From assembly GCF_900113325.1 (NCBI RefSeq), contig NZ_FOOY01000007.1:81165-145164 (forward strand): 64,000 nucleotides of DNA, written 5' to 3'. Source of the stretch: Sporolactobacillus nakayamae. Lineage in GTDB: Bacteria; Bacillota; Bacilli; Bacillales; Sporolactobacillaceae. A program made the translations under genes and the position numbers. The first letter of the stretch is position 1. Each line of letters opens with the position of its first letter. Below, one piece after another: positions 25,831 through 35,115 of the stretch. The notes below the pieces were generated by a model. It saw only the letters and a program-made list of their open reading frames with translations. It had not been told where the DNA came from and made no database searches.

Positions 25831-27015
25831 ATGATTGTCGAAGAATTTAAGCAAATGCTCAGTCAAAAGTCAGTCATTCGAGAACTGTCTGAATATGCCA
25901 CGGAACGAGCGAAACAAATTGGATACGAAAATGTTTTTGACTATAGTCTAGGTAATCCGTCTGTGCCCGTACCTCAAGCATTTACCGATAAACTGGTGGG
26001 ACTAGCCTCAAGTAAAGACTCGATGGCTGTGCACGGATACAGCCCAAGCCTTGGTATCACCTCGGTTCGTGAAAAGGTTGCCGCCTCGCTTTCGAGAAGA
26101 TTTGGTGTTGACTACAAAAAAGAACATATTTTCATGACATCCGGCGCAGCCGGCGCTTTGGCACACGCAATGCGTGCTGTGGCGACAGCTGGGGATGAAG
26201 TGATCACGTTCGCGCCCTATTTTCCGGAATATACGCCATACGTGCATGGGTTAGGCGCTATTCTAAAAGTAGTTCCGCCGGATACGGAAACGTTGCAGAT
26301 TAACTTTGAAGCATTTGAGCGCATGTTCTCCCCGAAGGTCGCAGTGGTGCTGATCAATACACCGAACAATCCGTCGGGTGCCGTTTATTCGACCGAAACG
26401 ATTAAGAAATTAGCTGCCTTTTTAGCGCAAAAGGAGAAAGAATATGGTCATGATATCTATTTGATTTCCGACGAACCGTACCGTGAAATTGTTTTCAACC
26501 ATGTAGATGCGCCATTTGTCGCTAAGTATTACACACACACCATCACCTGCTATTCATTCAGCAAGTCGCTGTCTCTGCCAGGTGAACGCATTGGCTATGT
26601 CGCCGTCAATCCGAATAACCCGAATGCGGCTCTAATCGTGAACATGTGCGGTCAAATTTCTCGCGGCATCGGTCATAATTGCCCGCCGTCATTGATCCAA
26701 CTCGCCGTAGCTGAAGTGATCGATATGACTGCCGATTTGTCGGTATACGAAACGAACATGAACATCCTGTATGATGGTCTGACAAAACTAGGTTTCTCGT
26801 GTGTAAAGCCTGGGGGCACATTCTATATATTCCCGAAGGCACTGGAAGACGATGCAGTTGCGTTCTGTAAGCGCGCGTTGAACTATGATTTGATCCTTGT
26901 ACCGGCAGACAGTTTTGGCTGCCCAGGCTACTTCCGCATGGCCTATTGCATCCCGACGGAAAAAGTAGAGCGATCCCTTGCCGCATTTGAAAAACTGGCG
27001 AAGGATTATCAGTAA
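25831..27015 (+). CDS. PLP-dependent aminotransferase, class I/II (fold type I)
   Basis: 394-residue aminotransferase. Hallmarks are MTSGAAGALAHAMRA (phosphate-binding glycine-rich turn), NTPNNPSGAVYS, SDEPYREIVF (the Asp holding the pyridine nitrogen), SFSKSLSLPGERIGY with the PLP-binding Lys, and YFRMAYC with the substrate carboxylate Arg. Closest in feel to aspartate aminotransferase-like enzymes, but specificity cannot be assigned. ATG at 25831 follows GAGGGA at 8 nt. Terminator at 27069-27097; no operon partner. Confidence 0.92.
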   Translation: MIVEEFKQMLSQKSVIRELSEYATERAKQIGYENVFDYSLGNPSVPVPQAFTDKLVGLASSKDSMAVHGYSPSLGITSVREKVAASLSRRFGVDYKKEHIFMTSGAAGALAHAMRAVATAGDEVITFAPYFPEYTPYVHGLGAILKVVPPDTETLQINFEAFERMFSPKVAVVLINTPNNPSGAVYSTETIKKLAAFLAQKEKEYGHDIYLISDEPYREIVFNHVDAPFVAKYYTHTITCYSFSKSLSLPGERIGYVAVNPNNPNAALIVNMCGQISRGIGHNCPPSLIQLAVAEVIDMTADLSVYETNMNILYDGLTKLGFSCVKPGGTFYIFPKALEDDAVAFCKRALNYDLILVPADSFGCPGYFRMAYCIPTEKVERSLAAFEKLAKDYQ

Positions 27016-27068
27016 TTGCCCGTGCGTTGAAGTAACAAACGAAATCATCATAAAGCTCCAGTTTATGA

Positions 27069-27097
27069 AGGATCAGGCAGTGATGCCTGGTCCTTTT
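27069..27097 (+). terminator. Terminator of the aminotransferase gene
   Basis: GGATCAGGCA / TGCCTGGTCC stem (one G-T pair), 4-nt loop, then TTTT. Confidence 0.85.
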
Positions 27098-27339
27098 CGA
27101 TTCTGTCTTTGAGACCCATAAGACTGCTCAGCTCTTTTCATTGTTTGGCTGTATTCGCGAACCAAGAGGCAGGCTGGAGCAGTATCCCTATTGACTCCGA
27201 TACGCATACATCAATAGTTTAGCTGTTTGCCTGTTAATGCGCTCACGAAATACGGCGATAAACAGAGAAAGAAGTCAAAAAAAGGAGAAAACATGATATG
27301 ATAGAGATGTTACAACGTCACTCGAAACTGGAGGCAGGC

Positions 27340-28104
27340 ATGAAAAAAACACTGTTAATTTTATTTGTGATCGCAGCCCTTGTTTTGAGCGGCTGCGCTA
27401 ATCAGGAAAACAATGCTTATGAACAGGCAATGAAAAAAGGACAGGCTGCTCTTGTCTCTAAGGATTATGATGCTGCGGCAAGCTATTTTAAAAAGGCCTT
27501 GAAGTATAAGAAAAAGGATAAGAAAGCAACACGATTAGCGGCGCAAACCACAAATTTTCTGGTCGCTAAATCGGTGACGGATCATCCGGAACAAGCCATA
27601 AAGGCCTTGAATATGGTCATTCTTCAAAAAAATGGATCAGGCACACTGAGAAAAGATGCAAGGGAGTTAAGAGAACAAGTGATAACGGCACAACAAAAGA
27701 ATGCTGAAAAAACGTCATCCAATCAATCTTCCCAGAGCTCCTCGGAATCATCATCCGGCAGTTCGCCTGATACGCAAATGAGCAGTTCAGATGATTCATC
27801 ATCGGTATCATCTTCTTCTGGTTCATCCGCGACTTCATCCAACAGCTCGGGTGTTGCGGTATCCCAGGAAAAAGCAGAGACAGCCGTAATTAAGGCAGCC
27901 GGATATACGCCGGATGAAGTCTATGTAGACACGATCGACAATGGCACCTATTATTCAATGGAACTGCGTGAAAATCACACAAATGACAGTGCGGCGGATC
28001 CTAATACCGCTCCGTCCGCCGGATTTTTCCGCTATTACAAAGAGTCAGGGAAAATCACGCAGCTCGATCTTCTGAGCAACTCGTATAAAGATGTAAATCA
28101 TTGA
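27340..28104 (+). CDS. Lipoprotein with Ser-rich linker, unknown function
   Basis: 254-residue predicted surface lipoprotein. Signal peptide MKKTLLILFVIAALVLSGC with lipidated Cys 19. Residues ~25-115 form a helical TPR-like part (GQAALVSKDYDAAASYFKKALKY). A low-complexity Ser-rich linker (about residues 125-175) connects to a C-terminal domain (VSQEKAETAVIKAAGYTP...GFFRYYKESGKITQLDLLS), an architecture common in Bacilli lipoproteins. ATG 27340 has GGAGG 6 nt upstream; the 14 codons before it lack a site. Role unknown. Confidence 0.8.
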   Translation: MKKTLLILFVIAALVLSGCANQENNAYEQAMKKGQAALVSKDYDAAASYFKKALKYKKKDKKATRLAAQTTNFLVAKSVTDHPEQAIKALNMVILQKNGSGTLRKDARELREQVITAQQKNAEKTSSNQSSQSSSESSSGSSPDTQMSSSDDSSSVSSSSGSSATSSNSSGVAVSQEKAETAVIKAAGYTPDEVYVDTIDNGTYYSMELRENHTNDSAADPNTAPSAGFFRYYKESGKITQLDLLSNSYKDVNH

Positions 28105-28272
28105 TCGGACCATTCGCAAGATTAACGGGACTCGTATGCGCTATGAGTGAAGTGAAGAGTGTATACTGATTGTGCCTTCGCCAAACCCTTAGGTGAAACC
28201 GTCGACGTACCGGACAAGGTCGGCCTAGGTCCGGTGTATCATCTCCTCAAGCGGGTAATGGACTGTACCAGT
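28105..28272. other. Intergenic stretch with one hairpin
   Basis: ACCGGAC / GTCCGGT arms around a 12-nt loop lie near 28209-28236. No ORF or promoter is evident. Confidence 0.4.
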
Positions 28273-28312
28273 GAAAAAAGACTTGCCGGATTATTGATCC
28301 CGGCAGGTCTTT
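28273..28312. terminator. Bidirectional terminator between the lipoprotein gene and the glycan island
   Basis: AAGACTTGCCGG / CCGGCAGGTCTT stem (one G-T pair) at 28278-28289 / 28300-28311. The minus-strand reading is followed by TTTTTT, the better terminator; the plus strand has TTTAGTTT. Confidence 0.8.
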
Positions 28313-28384
28313 AGTTTATACAACAAAAACGTATCAAAGCTTAGCGGAAGCCAGCATAGGCGAGATTTCGCCAAGCTTGGCTAG

Positions 28385-29329
28385 TCACAATTCTTGTCTC
28401 TGTTCCCTCTTTTTATTCAGTACTTCTGCCTCATACGTTTCTCGTAATCCATCTACGATATCGTATGACGGTACAAAGTTCAGTAATTTTCTCGCTTTCC
28501 CGTTATCCAAACAGCTGTGCCGGATATCTGCGGCTTTTGCGTCAAGATAGATGGTCTTGGGTTCTGATCCATACACGTTACGCAGGTGGTTAATCAACTG
28601 GTTGATGGATGTCGTTTGAGCGGTACTTGCATGAATAATTTCCCCATCCCCGTGATTGATTGCGGCAAGATTTGCTTTAACTATATCCTTCACATAGATA
28701 AAATCACAGGTCTGATTGCCATCGCCATAAATTTTTAAGGGTTCACCTTTTTTTAATTGATTTAAAAAGATGGCAATAACCCCGCCTGCTTCTTCGGCGG
28801 CTTTTCTGGGTCCAAACACATTGGCATATCTGAGAATGGTGTAAGGAAGTTGATAAATTCGACTAAAAAGCCGGATATAGGATTCCTCCGCCAGCTTTGA
28901 CAACCCATAACAGGATATTGGAGCTACCGGATCTTCTTCTGAGACTAGATCCTTTTGATTTTCACCATAGACGGCTGCTGATGAGGCGAAGATAAACTTT
29001 TTAGTTTGGGAAAGATAACAGCCATCCAGAATATTGATAGTTCCGTCAATTGTAAGTTCAGTATCGTTATTCTGTGTCTGTGCGGAAGCCGCTGCTTCTG
29101 CTTGATCCGCTAAATGAAAGACCACATCAGGCTTGATGTGTACAATCGTATCTTTAACCTCCGGGTTCGAGATGTCCATCACGTGCAGGGTGGCGCACGG
29201 GTGAATATTTTCGATACGGCCAGAGTGCAGATTATCAATAATGTGAACGTCATCGCCGCGGTCAATTAAGGCATCCACAAGATGAGAGCCGATGAATCCC
29301 GCACCACCTGAAACAATTGCTTTCACCAT
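28385..29329 (-). CDS. NAD-dependent epimerase/dehydratase (UDP-glucose 4-epimerase-like)
   Basis: 314-residue extended SDR enzyme making a nucleotide sugar. It has N-terminal GGAGFIGSHLVDALI with Asp at the end of strand 2 (HIIDNLHSG), FASSAAVYGE and the catalytic YGLSK, ILRYANVFGPR, and a C-terminal substrate domain (KIYGDGNQTCDFIYVKDIV). This matches GalE/WbpP-like 4-epimerases. ATG at 29329 is preceded by GAGGGAGG. Last gene of the GT4-orphan-epimerase run, 21 nt after the orphan. Probably supplies an activated sugar to the island's glycosyltransferases. Confidence 0.9.
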   Translation of the reverse strand: MVKAIVSGGAGFIGSHLVDALIDRGDDVHIIDNLHSGRIENIHPCATLHVMDISNPEVKDTIVHIKPDVVFHLADQAEAAASAQTQNNDTELTIDGTINILDGCYLSQTKKFIFASSAAVYGENQKDLVSEEDPVAPISCYGLSKLAEESYIRLFSRIYQLPYTILRYANVFGPRKAAEEAGGVIAIFLNQLKKGEPLKIYGDGNQTCDFIYVKDIVKANLAAINHGDGEIIHASTAQTTSINQLINHLRNVYGSEPKTIYLDAKAADIRHSCLDNGKARKLLNFVPSYDIVDGLRETYEAEVLNKKREQRQEL

Positions 29330-29350
29330 GCTCCCTCCCTCAGTTCATAA

Positions 29351-30019
29351 TTACTTTATGAAAACAAATTTATAGTGGTTGTTTTGTGTTACGTCATCCT
29401 TCCGTTCAGCAGGTTTAATAATCTTCTTTTTTGATTGTAGCGGTGTGATGCGGAGTGCTGGGTCAGATTCCGCTTTCTGTTTGGTACTGCATTCTTTCCG
29501 ATCTAACGATGAAATGTGCGCAAGTTCGGGAGCGACATTTGGTGTGAATGTTTTGACAATACTGATGTGTTGATTGGTCGGCTCAGACGGTCGGCTCACT
29601 TTCTTTATGGGCGGTTGAGACAGTGTACGGACGTTCGGAAGCGTTGTCTTTATTTTGTTGTGCACCTGGTCATCATTTTGCTGCGGTTCTTCTTGTGTCG
29701 TTTCGTGCTGGTTATAGATGTCTGTAACAATTTTTAGTGTTTCAAGATCCGGCAGTACGTAATTTGTTGGAAGTAAATGAACAATTTTCTCGAAAATGGG
29801 TTTTGACATAAAAATCGTTGCGTCCCGGGGCGGAGAAGCAAATAGTGAATGCGTGTCTTCGATGTTTAAAAGAGTAGGATTAGTACGCTGCTCACTCATA
29901 AAGTCAGAATTATTGCTTGTTTTCTTCCCCCGTGCCTTTTTCCAAAGATCGGTAACCTTCCAATAGCAGACGAGAATAATATACTTGAAAAATTCGATTA
30001 GCTTATACAAGCTTCTCAC
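29351..30019 (-). CDS. Unknown protein of the glycan island
   Basis: 222 residues with no family I recognise. The N-terminus is short and hydrophobic-amphipathic (YKLIEFFKYIILVCYW) followed by a basic patch (KKARGKK), suggesting membrane association. The remainder is polar and rich in Asn, Gln, Thr and Pro, probably flexible. GTG at 30019 overlaps the end of the glycosyltransferase gene by 17 nt, with AAAGGAAAGG upstream; a TTG at 30010 is also possible. Close coupling to glycosyltransferase and epimerase genes suggests a surface assembly role. Confidence 0.65.
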   Translation of the reverse strand: MRSLYKLIEFFKYIILVCYWKVTDLWKKARGKKTSNNSDFMSEQRTNPTLLNIEDTHSLFASPPRDATIFMSKPIFEKIVHLLPTNYVLPDLETLKIVTDIYNQHETTQEEPQQNDDQVHNKIKTTLPNVRTLSQPPIKKVSRPSEPTNQHISIVKTFTPNVAPELAHISSLDRKECSTKQKAESDPALRITPLQSKKKIIKPAERKDDVTQNNHYKFVFIK

Positions 30020-31238
30020 CCTTTCCTTTGGCGGATATGGCCTGAAGATAGATGTTCAGAAGATCCTGAGTACCTCGATCAATTGACCAATGTGTCAAGC
30101 CCCACTTTCGAGCATTAATTCCGAGGTTTTTTCTTAACTGGTCATCAGAGAGAAGCTGATTGATCGTACCGAACAGAACGTCAGCGTTTTTCTGCGGTGT
30201 CAACATGCCGGTCACGCCATGCTGAATCATTTCCAAGATTCCACCGACATTGCTTGCAATAACCGCTTTGCCCGCTATTTGTGCTTCGATCACCGACAGG
30301 GGCTGGTTTTCGATCAATGTCGGCAGAACAAGTATATCTGCTTGACTGAGCAGACTTGGCACATCCTCTCTTTTTCCTAAAAATCGAACGGAATCACCTA
30401 GACCAAGTGACAGTGCTTGGCTTTTGAGTTCCGACTCTTTTTCACCAGTACCGACGATCCAGCCTACCCAGTCGTTTCTAATCTGTTTCAGTTTGGCAAA
30501 TGCATCGATGAGATAATTGACCCCTTTAAGTTCGACGAGCCGTCCCGTGTAAATAATGACTTTTTTGCCCTTAGGTGCCTCAAGTGTTGCCTTTTGGTGT
30601 AATTTCTGAATAAAGGTTTCGGTATCAAAACCGTAATGCAGCACTTTAAGCTGTTCTTTCGGTACGTGGAACTCGTTGGTCAGCATCGTTTGCAACCACT
30701 GATTGCAGACGATGGTTGTGTCTGCCGAGACGGCTCCGTCATGTTCCAATTCATCGTAGTACGTTCTGGCGAGATAATCCGTTTCCGACTTGTGAACGGT
30801 TTCCAACTGGTGTCTGATCTCATGAGCAACTGATCCGTGCAGAGTGGCAATTAATGGTGTATTCGGATCCTTGATTCGGCTCATCGCAACGGTTGAGAGC
30901 ACATCCTGAGTGTGGATGATGTCGTAATCCTTAACACCGAAATAAGAGGCGCTCAATTCATATACATAACGCTGCATCTCTGTCCATTTCACTAAGAAAT
31001 TAGCATACATTGCTGGATAATTTTCTTGTGTAAAATGGGCATCGATTAACGGAGTGACCTTCTCTCTTGACAGAACCAATCCTTTATTGAACACTGTGAC
31101 ATTAAGGTTGGATTGATCATAGCCAAGCAGATCAACTTCATGGCCATACGACTCCAGCTTTTTTTTCAGCTGGGTCATATATTGCCAAACTCCGCCCACA
31201 TGGGGAATGGACCAGTAAGTGGCTAGCAAAATTTTCAT
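30003..31238 (-). CDS. Glycosyltransferase family 4 protein (paralogue 1)
   Basis: 411-residue GT-B glycosyltransferase transferring a sugar from a nucleotide sugar. The N-terminal Rossmann domain has the HVGGVWQYM acceptor loop. The C-terminal donor domain has IYTGRLVELKGVNYLIDAF and the E-x7-E motif ENQPLSVIEAQIAGKAVI. ATG 31238 is chosen because the paralogue at 32370-33581 begins the same way (MKILLAT) and AGGAG lies upstream. The donor and acceptor are unknown. It heads a three-gene run with the orphan and epimerase. Confidence 0.9.
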   Translation of the reverse strand: MKILLATYWSIPHVGGVWQYMTQLKKKLESYGHEVDLLGYDQSNLNVTVFNKGLVLSREKVTPLIDAHFTQENYPAMYANFLVKWTEMQRYVYELSASYFGVKDYDIIHTQDVLSTVAMSRIKDPNTPLIATLHGSVAHEIRHQLETVHKSETDYLARTYYDELEHDGAVSADTTIVCNQWLQTMLTNEFHVPKEQLKVLHYGFDTETFIQKLHQKATLEAPKGKKVIIYTGRLVELKGVNYLIDAFAKLKQIRNDWVGWIVGTGEKESELKSQALSLGLGDSVRFLGKREDVPSLLSQADILVLPTLIENQPLSVIEAQIAGKAVIASNVGGILEMIQHGVTGMLTPQKNADVLFGTINQLLSDDQLRKNLGINARKWGLTHWSIDRGTQDLLNIYLQAISAKGKGEKLV

Positions 31239-31511
31239 TTTCCGCATCTCTCCTATGGATGATATATTGTTACTGTATTGTGCAGTCAATATATTGTGTA
31301 GGCATGTTTCTTTCTTTTTGACAAAAAATATTTAAATTGTCTACTTTTGGGGGGGGCACTGATAGAAGTAATGATTGCGTCCATTTATCTCATTTTTTTC
31401 GACCATTTCCCCGGCGCGTTGCACCCGTAGGCGATCGAACGTTGTGTATCGCAAACTGTTGAAAAAATTCCGCTTCATCAGAAAGGCCCAATCAAGCACA
31501 TTTTTTGCGAA
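31239..31511. other. Upstream region of GT4 paralogue 1
   Basis: Contains a run of eight G near 31349-31356 and, on the minus strand, TTGACT - 17 nt - TATATC ending a few nt before the ribosome binding site, a possible promoter. No gene seen. Confidence 0.4.
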
Positions 31512-31560
31512 CAAAAAAACAACGCTAAAGTGGTATGCTTAATCGGCAGCTTTAGCGTTG
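31512..31560 (-). terminator. Terminator of the DUF1796 gene
   Basis: Perfect 11-bp stem CAACGCTAAAG / CTTTAGCGTTG with a 19-nt loop, followed on the minus strand by TTTTTTT. Confidence 0.9.
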
Positions 31561-31595
31561 TACGGATTGAGGGTGATTGAACCATTAACTGCAGC

Positions 31596-32366
31596 TTATC
31601 TAATATGAACTCCTTTTAGGACTTGGGACCAAAGCGCGTTATTTCCTCCCCATATTTCACCATTGGGGAACTCTAGTGAAAGGACATTTTCCAGCGGCCA
31701 GTTTTTGACAACGATCCCGGCAACGTTTGTATGGTTGATCACAAGAATGCGGAAGTCGCCCTTAACCAGTTCAGACAAGGTATCTTCCAATGCTAAAATT
31801 TCATCAAATGTCCCCTCGGTTCGAACAAAAAGAATCCGTTTGCTTGTTTCACATTTGGTTAAGAATCGCTTAATTCGACGATCGAATTTTGCTTTTACTT
31901 CCGGATAGGTTGCCAAATAGGCTAAGCTATTTCTTTCTGCATCGAAGTCATGATTTGACATAATATTATACTGCTCATCAGCGACTAGTAAATTTTGTGC
32001 AGTGGCATAGCCTCTGATTGACAGATGTGACGCGTCCATAAACCCTGCAAATCTATTTTTAAGCAAGCGATTGACATTATTAAGAGATGGCGATCCCATC
32101 CAGTCGATGACCCCGGCAAATGGCCGCAGATTGAGCCTTCTTAATTGAATACTGGCTAAGCATAAGTCTCCTAAACTGAAAATCGCATCATAGGTTCCAT
32201 TGATCGTTTTAAAACTCATGGTGCACCTCTTCTTCCTTTTTATATGGACTTTTTTCTTCGCTTGTTCAATTTCCTGCATTTTCCGAAATTGATGGATTTT
32301 AAAGCGGGTTCTTGAAAACCAATGCAATAGTTTATATTTAAAGATAAACGGAGTAGTCCATTTCAT
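31596..32366 (-). CDS. DUF1796-family protein (putative papain-like cysteine peptidase)
   Basis: 256 residues. The core (SLGDLCLASIQLRRLNLRP, GVIDWMGSPSL, then RILFVRTEGTFDEILAL and RILVINHT) matches DUF1796, annotated as putative papain-like peptidases and often found beside surface glycosyltransferases in Bacilli; activity is unproven. The N-terminal ~49 residues are strongly basic and may be a membrane-binding extension. Start 32366 is 3 nt after the previous stop; an internal ATG at 32219 (MSFKTINGTYD) with GAGGTG upstream is an alternative that would remove the extension. Same transcript as GT4 paralogue 2. Confidence 0.75.
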   Translation of the reverse strand: MKWTTPFIFKYKLLHWFSRTRFKIHQFRKMQEIEQAKKKVHIKRKKRCTMSFKTINGTYDAIFSLGDLCLASIQLRRLNLRPFAGVIDWMGSPSLNNVNRLLKNRFAGFMDASHLSIRGYATAQNLLVADEQYNIMSNHDFDAERNSLAYLATYPEVKAKFDRRIKRFLTKCETSKRILFVRTEGTFDEILALEDTLSELVKGDFRILVINHTNVAGIVVKNWPLENVLSLEFPNGEIWGGNNALWSQVLKGVHIR

Positions 32367-32369
32367 TGT

Positions 32370-33581
32370 TTAATCCTGTCCCTCCTTGCGCTTTACCTGT
32401 TCATAGATACGCACTAAATTTTGTACGGCACATTCTTGAGACCAATGACCGCTCCCCCATTTGCTTGCACTGGTTCCTAGTTTTTCTCTGAGTCGATCGT
32501 TGTCTAACAGGAAATCAAGCTTTTCAGATAGCGCCTGAGGATCACGCTCAGGAACAATAATCCCGGTGACGCCATCGTCAACCATTTCAGGCAGTCCGCC
32601 TGAACGGCTCACTATAACTGCTTTTCCGGCAAGCTGGGCTTCGATGACGGACAGGGGCTGGTTGTCAAGAAGGCTGGGTGAAACATGGATATCGGCCTGA
32701 GAGAGCAGATAGGGAACATCTTGTCGGGTTCCGAAAAAGATAACATCGTTGATTAATCCCAGCTTTTTTGCTTGTGCTGTTAATTGCTCGCTCATATCGC
32801 CATCGCCAACGATCCAACAGACCCAATCATTTTCTGCTCTTTGCTGTTTCAGTCGACCCAGTGCGCTCAGCAGAAAGTCAACACCCTTTAACATAACAAG
32901 TCTGCCTGTATAAATAATTACTTTTTTCTTAGTTCTTAAGGACGTTTTTGTAGTTAACTGTTTTACGAAATGAGTGCAATTATAACCGTAATGGTGTACT
33001 TGAATTTGTTCTGCAGGGACATCAAATTCATGGATTAAGACGTTCTTCAGCCAGTGGTTCGCAACGATCGTTATGTCGGCACAGGTTGCGCCAAAGTGCT
33101 CCAGATTTTTAAAATATTCTTTTGCTGTGGATGTCGAAGAAGACTGGTGAGTCGCTTCGAGCTCGTAGAACGTTTTGAGTGCGACGGATCCATGCAATGT
33201 TGCGACGAGCGGCACATGCTTCGGCTTGATATGGCTTATGGCGGCCGTTGACAACACGTCTTGTGTGTGGATGAGATCATAGTCGCTTAATCCAAGAGAC
33301 GCTGCTGCCGCTTCATAGAATTTCATATGACGTTCGGTTTGTGCAACACGTTCGTTTGTGTTGTTTTGGTGATGATACGCTCTGCTTTTTTCCGGACACA
33401 GCGCATTAACAGATATTTTTTTCTTTTTGTTAACGAGATGAATATAGGCTTTGTCTTCGCCATACCCCAATAAGTCAACGTTATGCCCCATTTTCTCCAA
33501 GCTTTCCTTTAATTGAACCATGTAGTTCCAAACCCCACCGACATGTGGAATCACCCAAAAGGTGGCAAGCAGTATCTTCAA
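32370..33581 (-). CDS. Glycosyltransferase family 4 protein (paralogue 2)
   Basis: 403-residue GT-B enzyme closely resembling paralogue 1 throughout: HVGGVWNYM near the N-terminus, IYTGRLVMLKGVDFLLSAL, and DNQPLSVIEAQLAGKAVI with the E-x7-E motif. The TTG start at 33581 is inferred from alignment with the paralogue; its ribosome binding site is weak. First gene of a two-gene unit with the DUF1796 gene, divergent from the CapD/PseB-like gene. The two GT4 paralogues probably add successive sugars to the same glycan. Confidence 0.9.
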   Translation of the reverse strand: MKILLATFWVIPHVGGVWNYMVQLKESLEKMGHNVDLLGYGEDKAYIHLVNKKKKISVNALCPEKSRAYHHQNNTNERVAQTERHMKFYEAAAASLGLSDYDLIHTQDVLSTAAISHIKPKHVPLVATLHGSVALKTFYELEATHQSSSTSTAKEYFKNLEHFGATCADITIVANHWLKNVLIHEFDVPAEQIQVHHYGYNCTHFVKQLTTKTSLRTKKKVIIYTGRLVMLKGVDFLLSALGRLKQQRAENDWVCWIVGDGDMSEQLTAQAKKLGLINDVIFFGTRQDVPYLLSQADIHVSPSLLDNQPLSVIEAQLAGKAVIVSRSGGLPEMVDDGVTGIIVPERDPQALSEKLDFLLDNDRLREKLGTSASKWGSGHWSQECAVQNLVRIYEQVKRKEGQD

Positions 33582-33948
33582 AAGTCAATCATCCCGCTTT
33601 CGCTATATGACATAATGTATTGCTCCATCCCGTGTTTGGTTTGGGTGGTTGACCTAGAGATCGAAATATCTCCTCTGTTACTCTGCGAAAATAGCATCAG
33701 CGGGCGAGCCTCATTTGTCTTCAGTACACCTCATTTATTCCTATTTCGCTTTAAATTAAAGAGACTGCCTATGACAATGAAACTAGGATTGCATAGGTTA
33801 TAAGAGTCGGCGCTTGATCAGCCAAGTAGTTCGATACACCACATGGTCATAGAAAAGCAAATAAACATTCTTCCTTACAAAAATAAAAAAAACCGAACGG
33901 CGACGGATGATATTAATAGCGTACTGTTGAATATAGGAGGCATAGGAC
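33582..33948. other. Divergent intergenic region of the glycan island
   Basis: Holds the sigma-K-like promoter at 33774-33800 for the plus-strand gene and the upstream region of GT4 paralogue 2, for which I found no convincing promoter. No ORF with a ribosome binding site. Confidence 0.5.
33774..33800 (+). promoter_or_regulatory. Sigma-K-like promoter of the CapD/PseB-like gene
   Basis: AC - 16 nt - CATAGGTTA matches the Bacillus sigma-K consensus (AC, 16-17 nt, CATANNNTA) at every defined base. The predicted start is near 33808, leaving a ~140-nt leader. Confidence 0.6.
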
Positions 33949-34935
33949 GTGTTGAACAATCAGACCATCCTTGTAACGGGTGGAACGGGATCATGGGGCT
34001 ATGAGTTAGTTAGGCAACTATTAGATAAAGGGCCAAAGGAAATTAGGATCTTTTCACGCAATGAAAACAATCAATTCATCATGAAACAAGTATTTAATGG
34101 GGAATCTCGATTGCGTTTTATTATAGGTGATATACGAGAAAAGGACGCGCTTATTGAAGCTTGCCGAGGGGTGGATTATATCTTTCACCTGGCAGCATTA
34201 AAGCATGTCCCCGTTTGTGAAGAGCAGCCGCTTGATGCGTTAAAAACAAATGTTATCGGTACACAGCATGTTATTGATGCGGCGATTCATTGCGGCGCGA
34301 AAAAAGTGGTGTATATCTCAACGGATAAGGCTTCAGATCCACTAAACTTTTACGGATTTTCAAAAGCAATGGGCGAGCGTTTAATTATTCATGCAAATAC
34401 ATTGACAGGGCAAACGAAATTTGTCTGCGTCCGCGGCGGTAATGTGCTAGGAACAAACGGGAGTGTCATCCATGTCTTTAAAAGCCAGATGGAACAAAGA
34501 AATAAGATAGGCATTACCGATCCTCAAATGACGCGCTTTTTCATGTCCGTGCAAGACGCGATTAAGCTTGTTTTGAAGGCCACTTATGAAAGCGTTGGCG
34601 GAGAAACTTTTGTCATGAAAATGCCTTCCTGTAAAATTAGTGATCTGGCACAGGTGCTGATTGAAGCTTCAGGGAGAACAAAGATAACGATTGAGACGCT
34701 TGGGGTCCGTCCGGGAGAAAAAATTCATGAGCTGCTGCTTTCTTTAAATGAAAGTAGGAAAACCATTGTTTACAGCGATCAGTATTATGTGATTCTTCCA
34801 ACCCTCCCGATTGAGGGTGTGGAGGAACACTACGCAAACTACCCCGCGGCAAAAATTGCAGAATACAGTTCCAAAGAGAGATTAATGAATAAACATGAAA
34901 TCAAAGAGATGCTAGAGAAAGACGGATTCATATAA
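33949..34935 (+). CDS. Nucleotide-sugar dehydratase/epimerase, CapD/PseB-like
   Basis: 328-residue extended SDR enzyme of the polysaccharide-biosynthesis group. N-terminal VTGGTGSWGYELVRQLL, IGDIREKD, VDYIFHLAALKHVPVCEEQP, STDKASDPLNFYGFSKAMGE with the YxxxK active site, and the C-terminal GVRPGEKIHELLLS are hallmarks of UDP-GlcNAc 4,6-dehydratase/5-epimerases. It would produce a deoxy-keto sugar nucleotide, a precursor of rare sugars. GTG at 33949 follows AGGAGG. Monocistronic with a sigma-K-like promoter and terminator. Confidence 0.9.
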   Translation: MLNNQTILVTGGTGSWGYELVRQLLDKGPKEIRIFSRNENNQFIMKQVFNGESRLRFIIGDIREKDALIEACRGVDYIFHLAALKHVPVCEEQPLDALKTNVIGTQHVIDAAIHCGAKKVVYISTDKASDPLNFYGFSKAMGERLIIHANTLTGQTKFVCVRGGNVLGTNGSVIHVFKSQMEQRNKIGITDPQMTRFFMSVQDAIKLVLKATYESVGGETFVMKMPSCKISDLAQVLIEASGRTKITIETLGVRPGEKIHELLLSLNESRKTIVYSDQYYVILPTLPIEGVEEHYANYPAAKIAEYSSKERLMNKHEIKEMLEKDGFI

Positions 34936-34996
34936 TAAACGTGTTGCCCGCTGATAATGGAAGAACAAACGAGTTACCGACCCCGTCAACGATCAG

Positions 34997-35034
34997 AAAA
35001 GTGCAGGGAGCATATTTCTCCCTGCACTTTTAAT
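34997..35034. terminator. Bidirectional terminator of convergent island genes
   Basis: 14-bp stem AAAAGTGCAGGGAG / CTCCCTGCACTTTT, 7-nt loop, usable in both directions. Confidence 0.85.
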
Positions 35035-35115
35035 TGTGTTAAAGATCCAGTTTATTTGTCTCATGAAACGGGAATGGCTGGTGCTGGATGACTAATGAAA
35101 AAGCTGAAAAATTCT

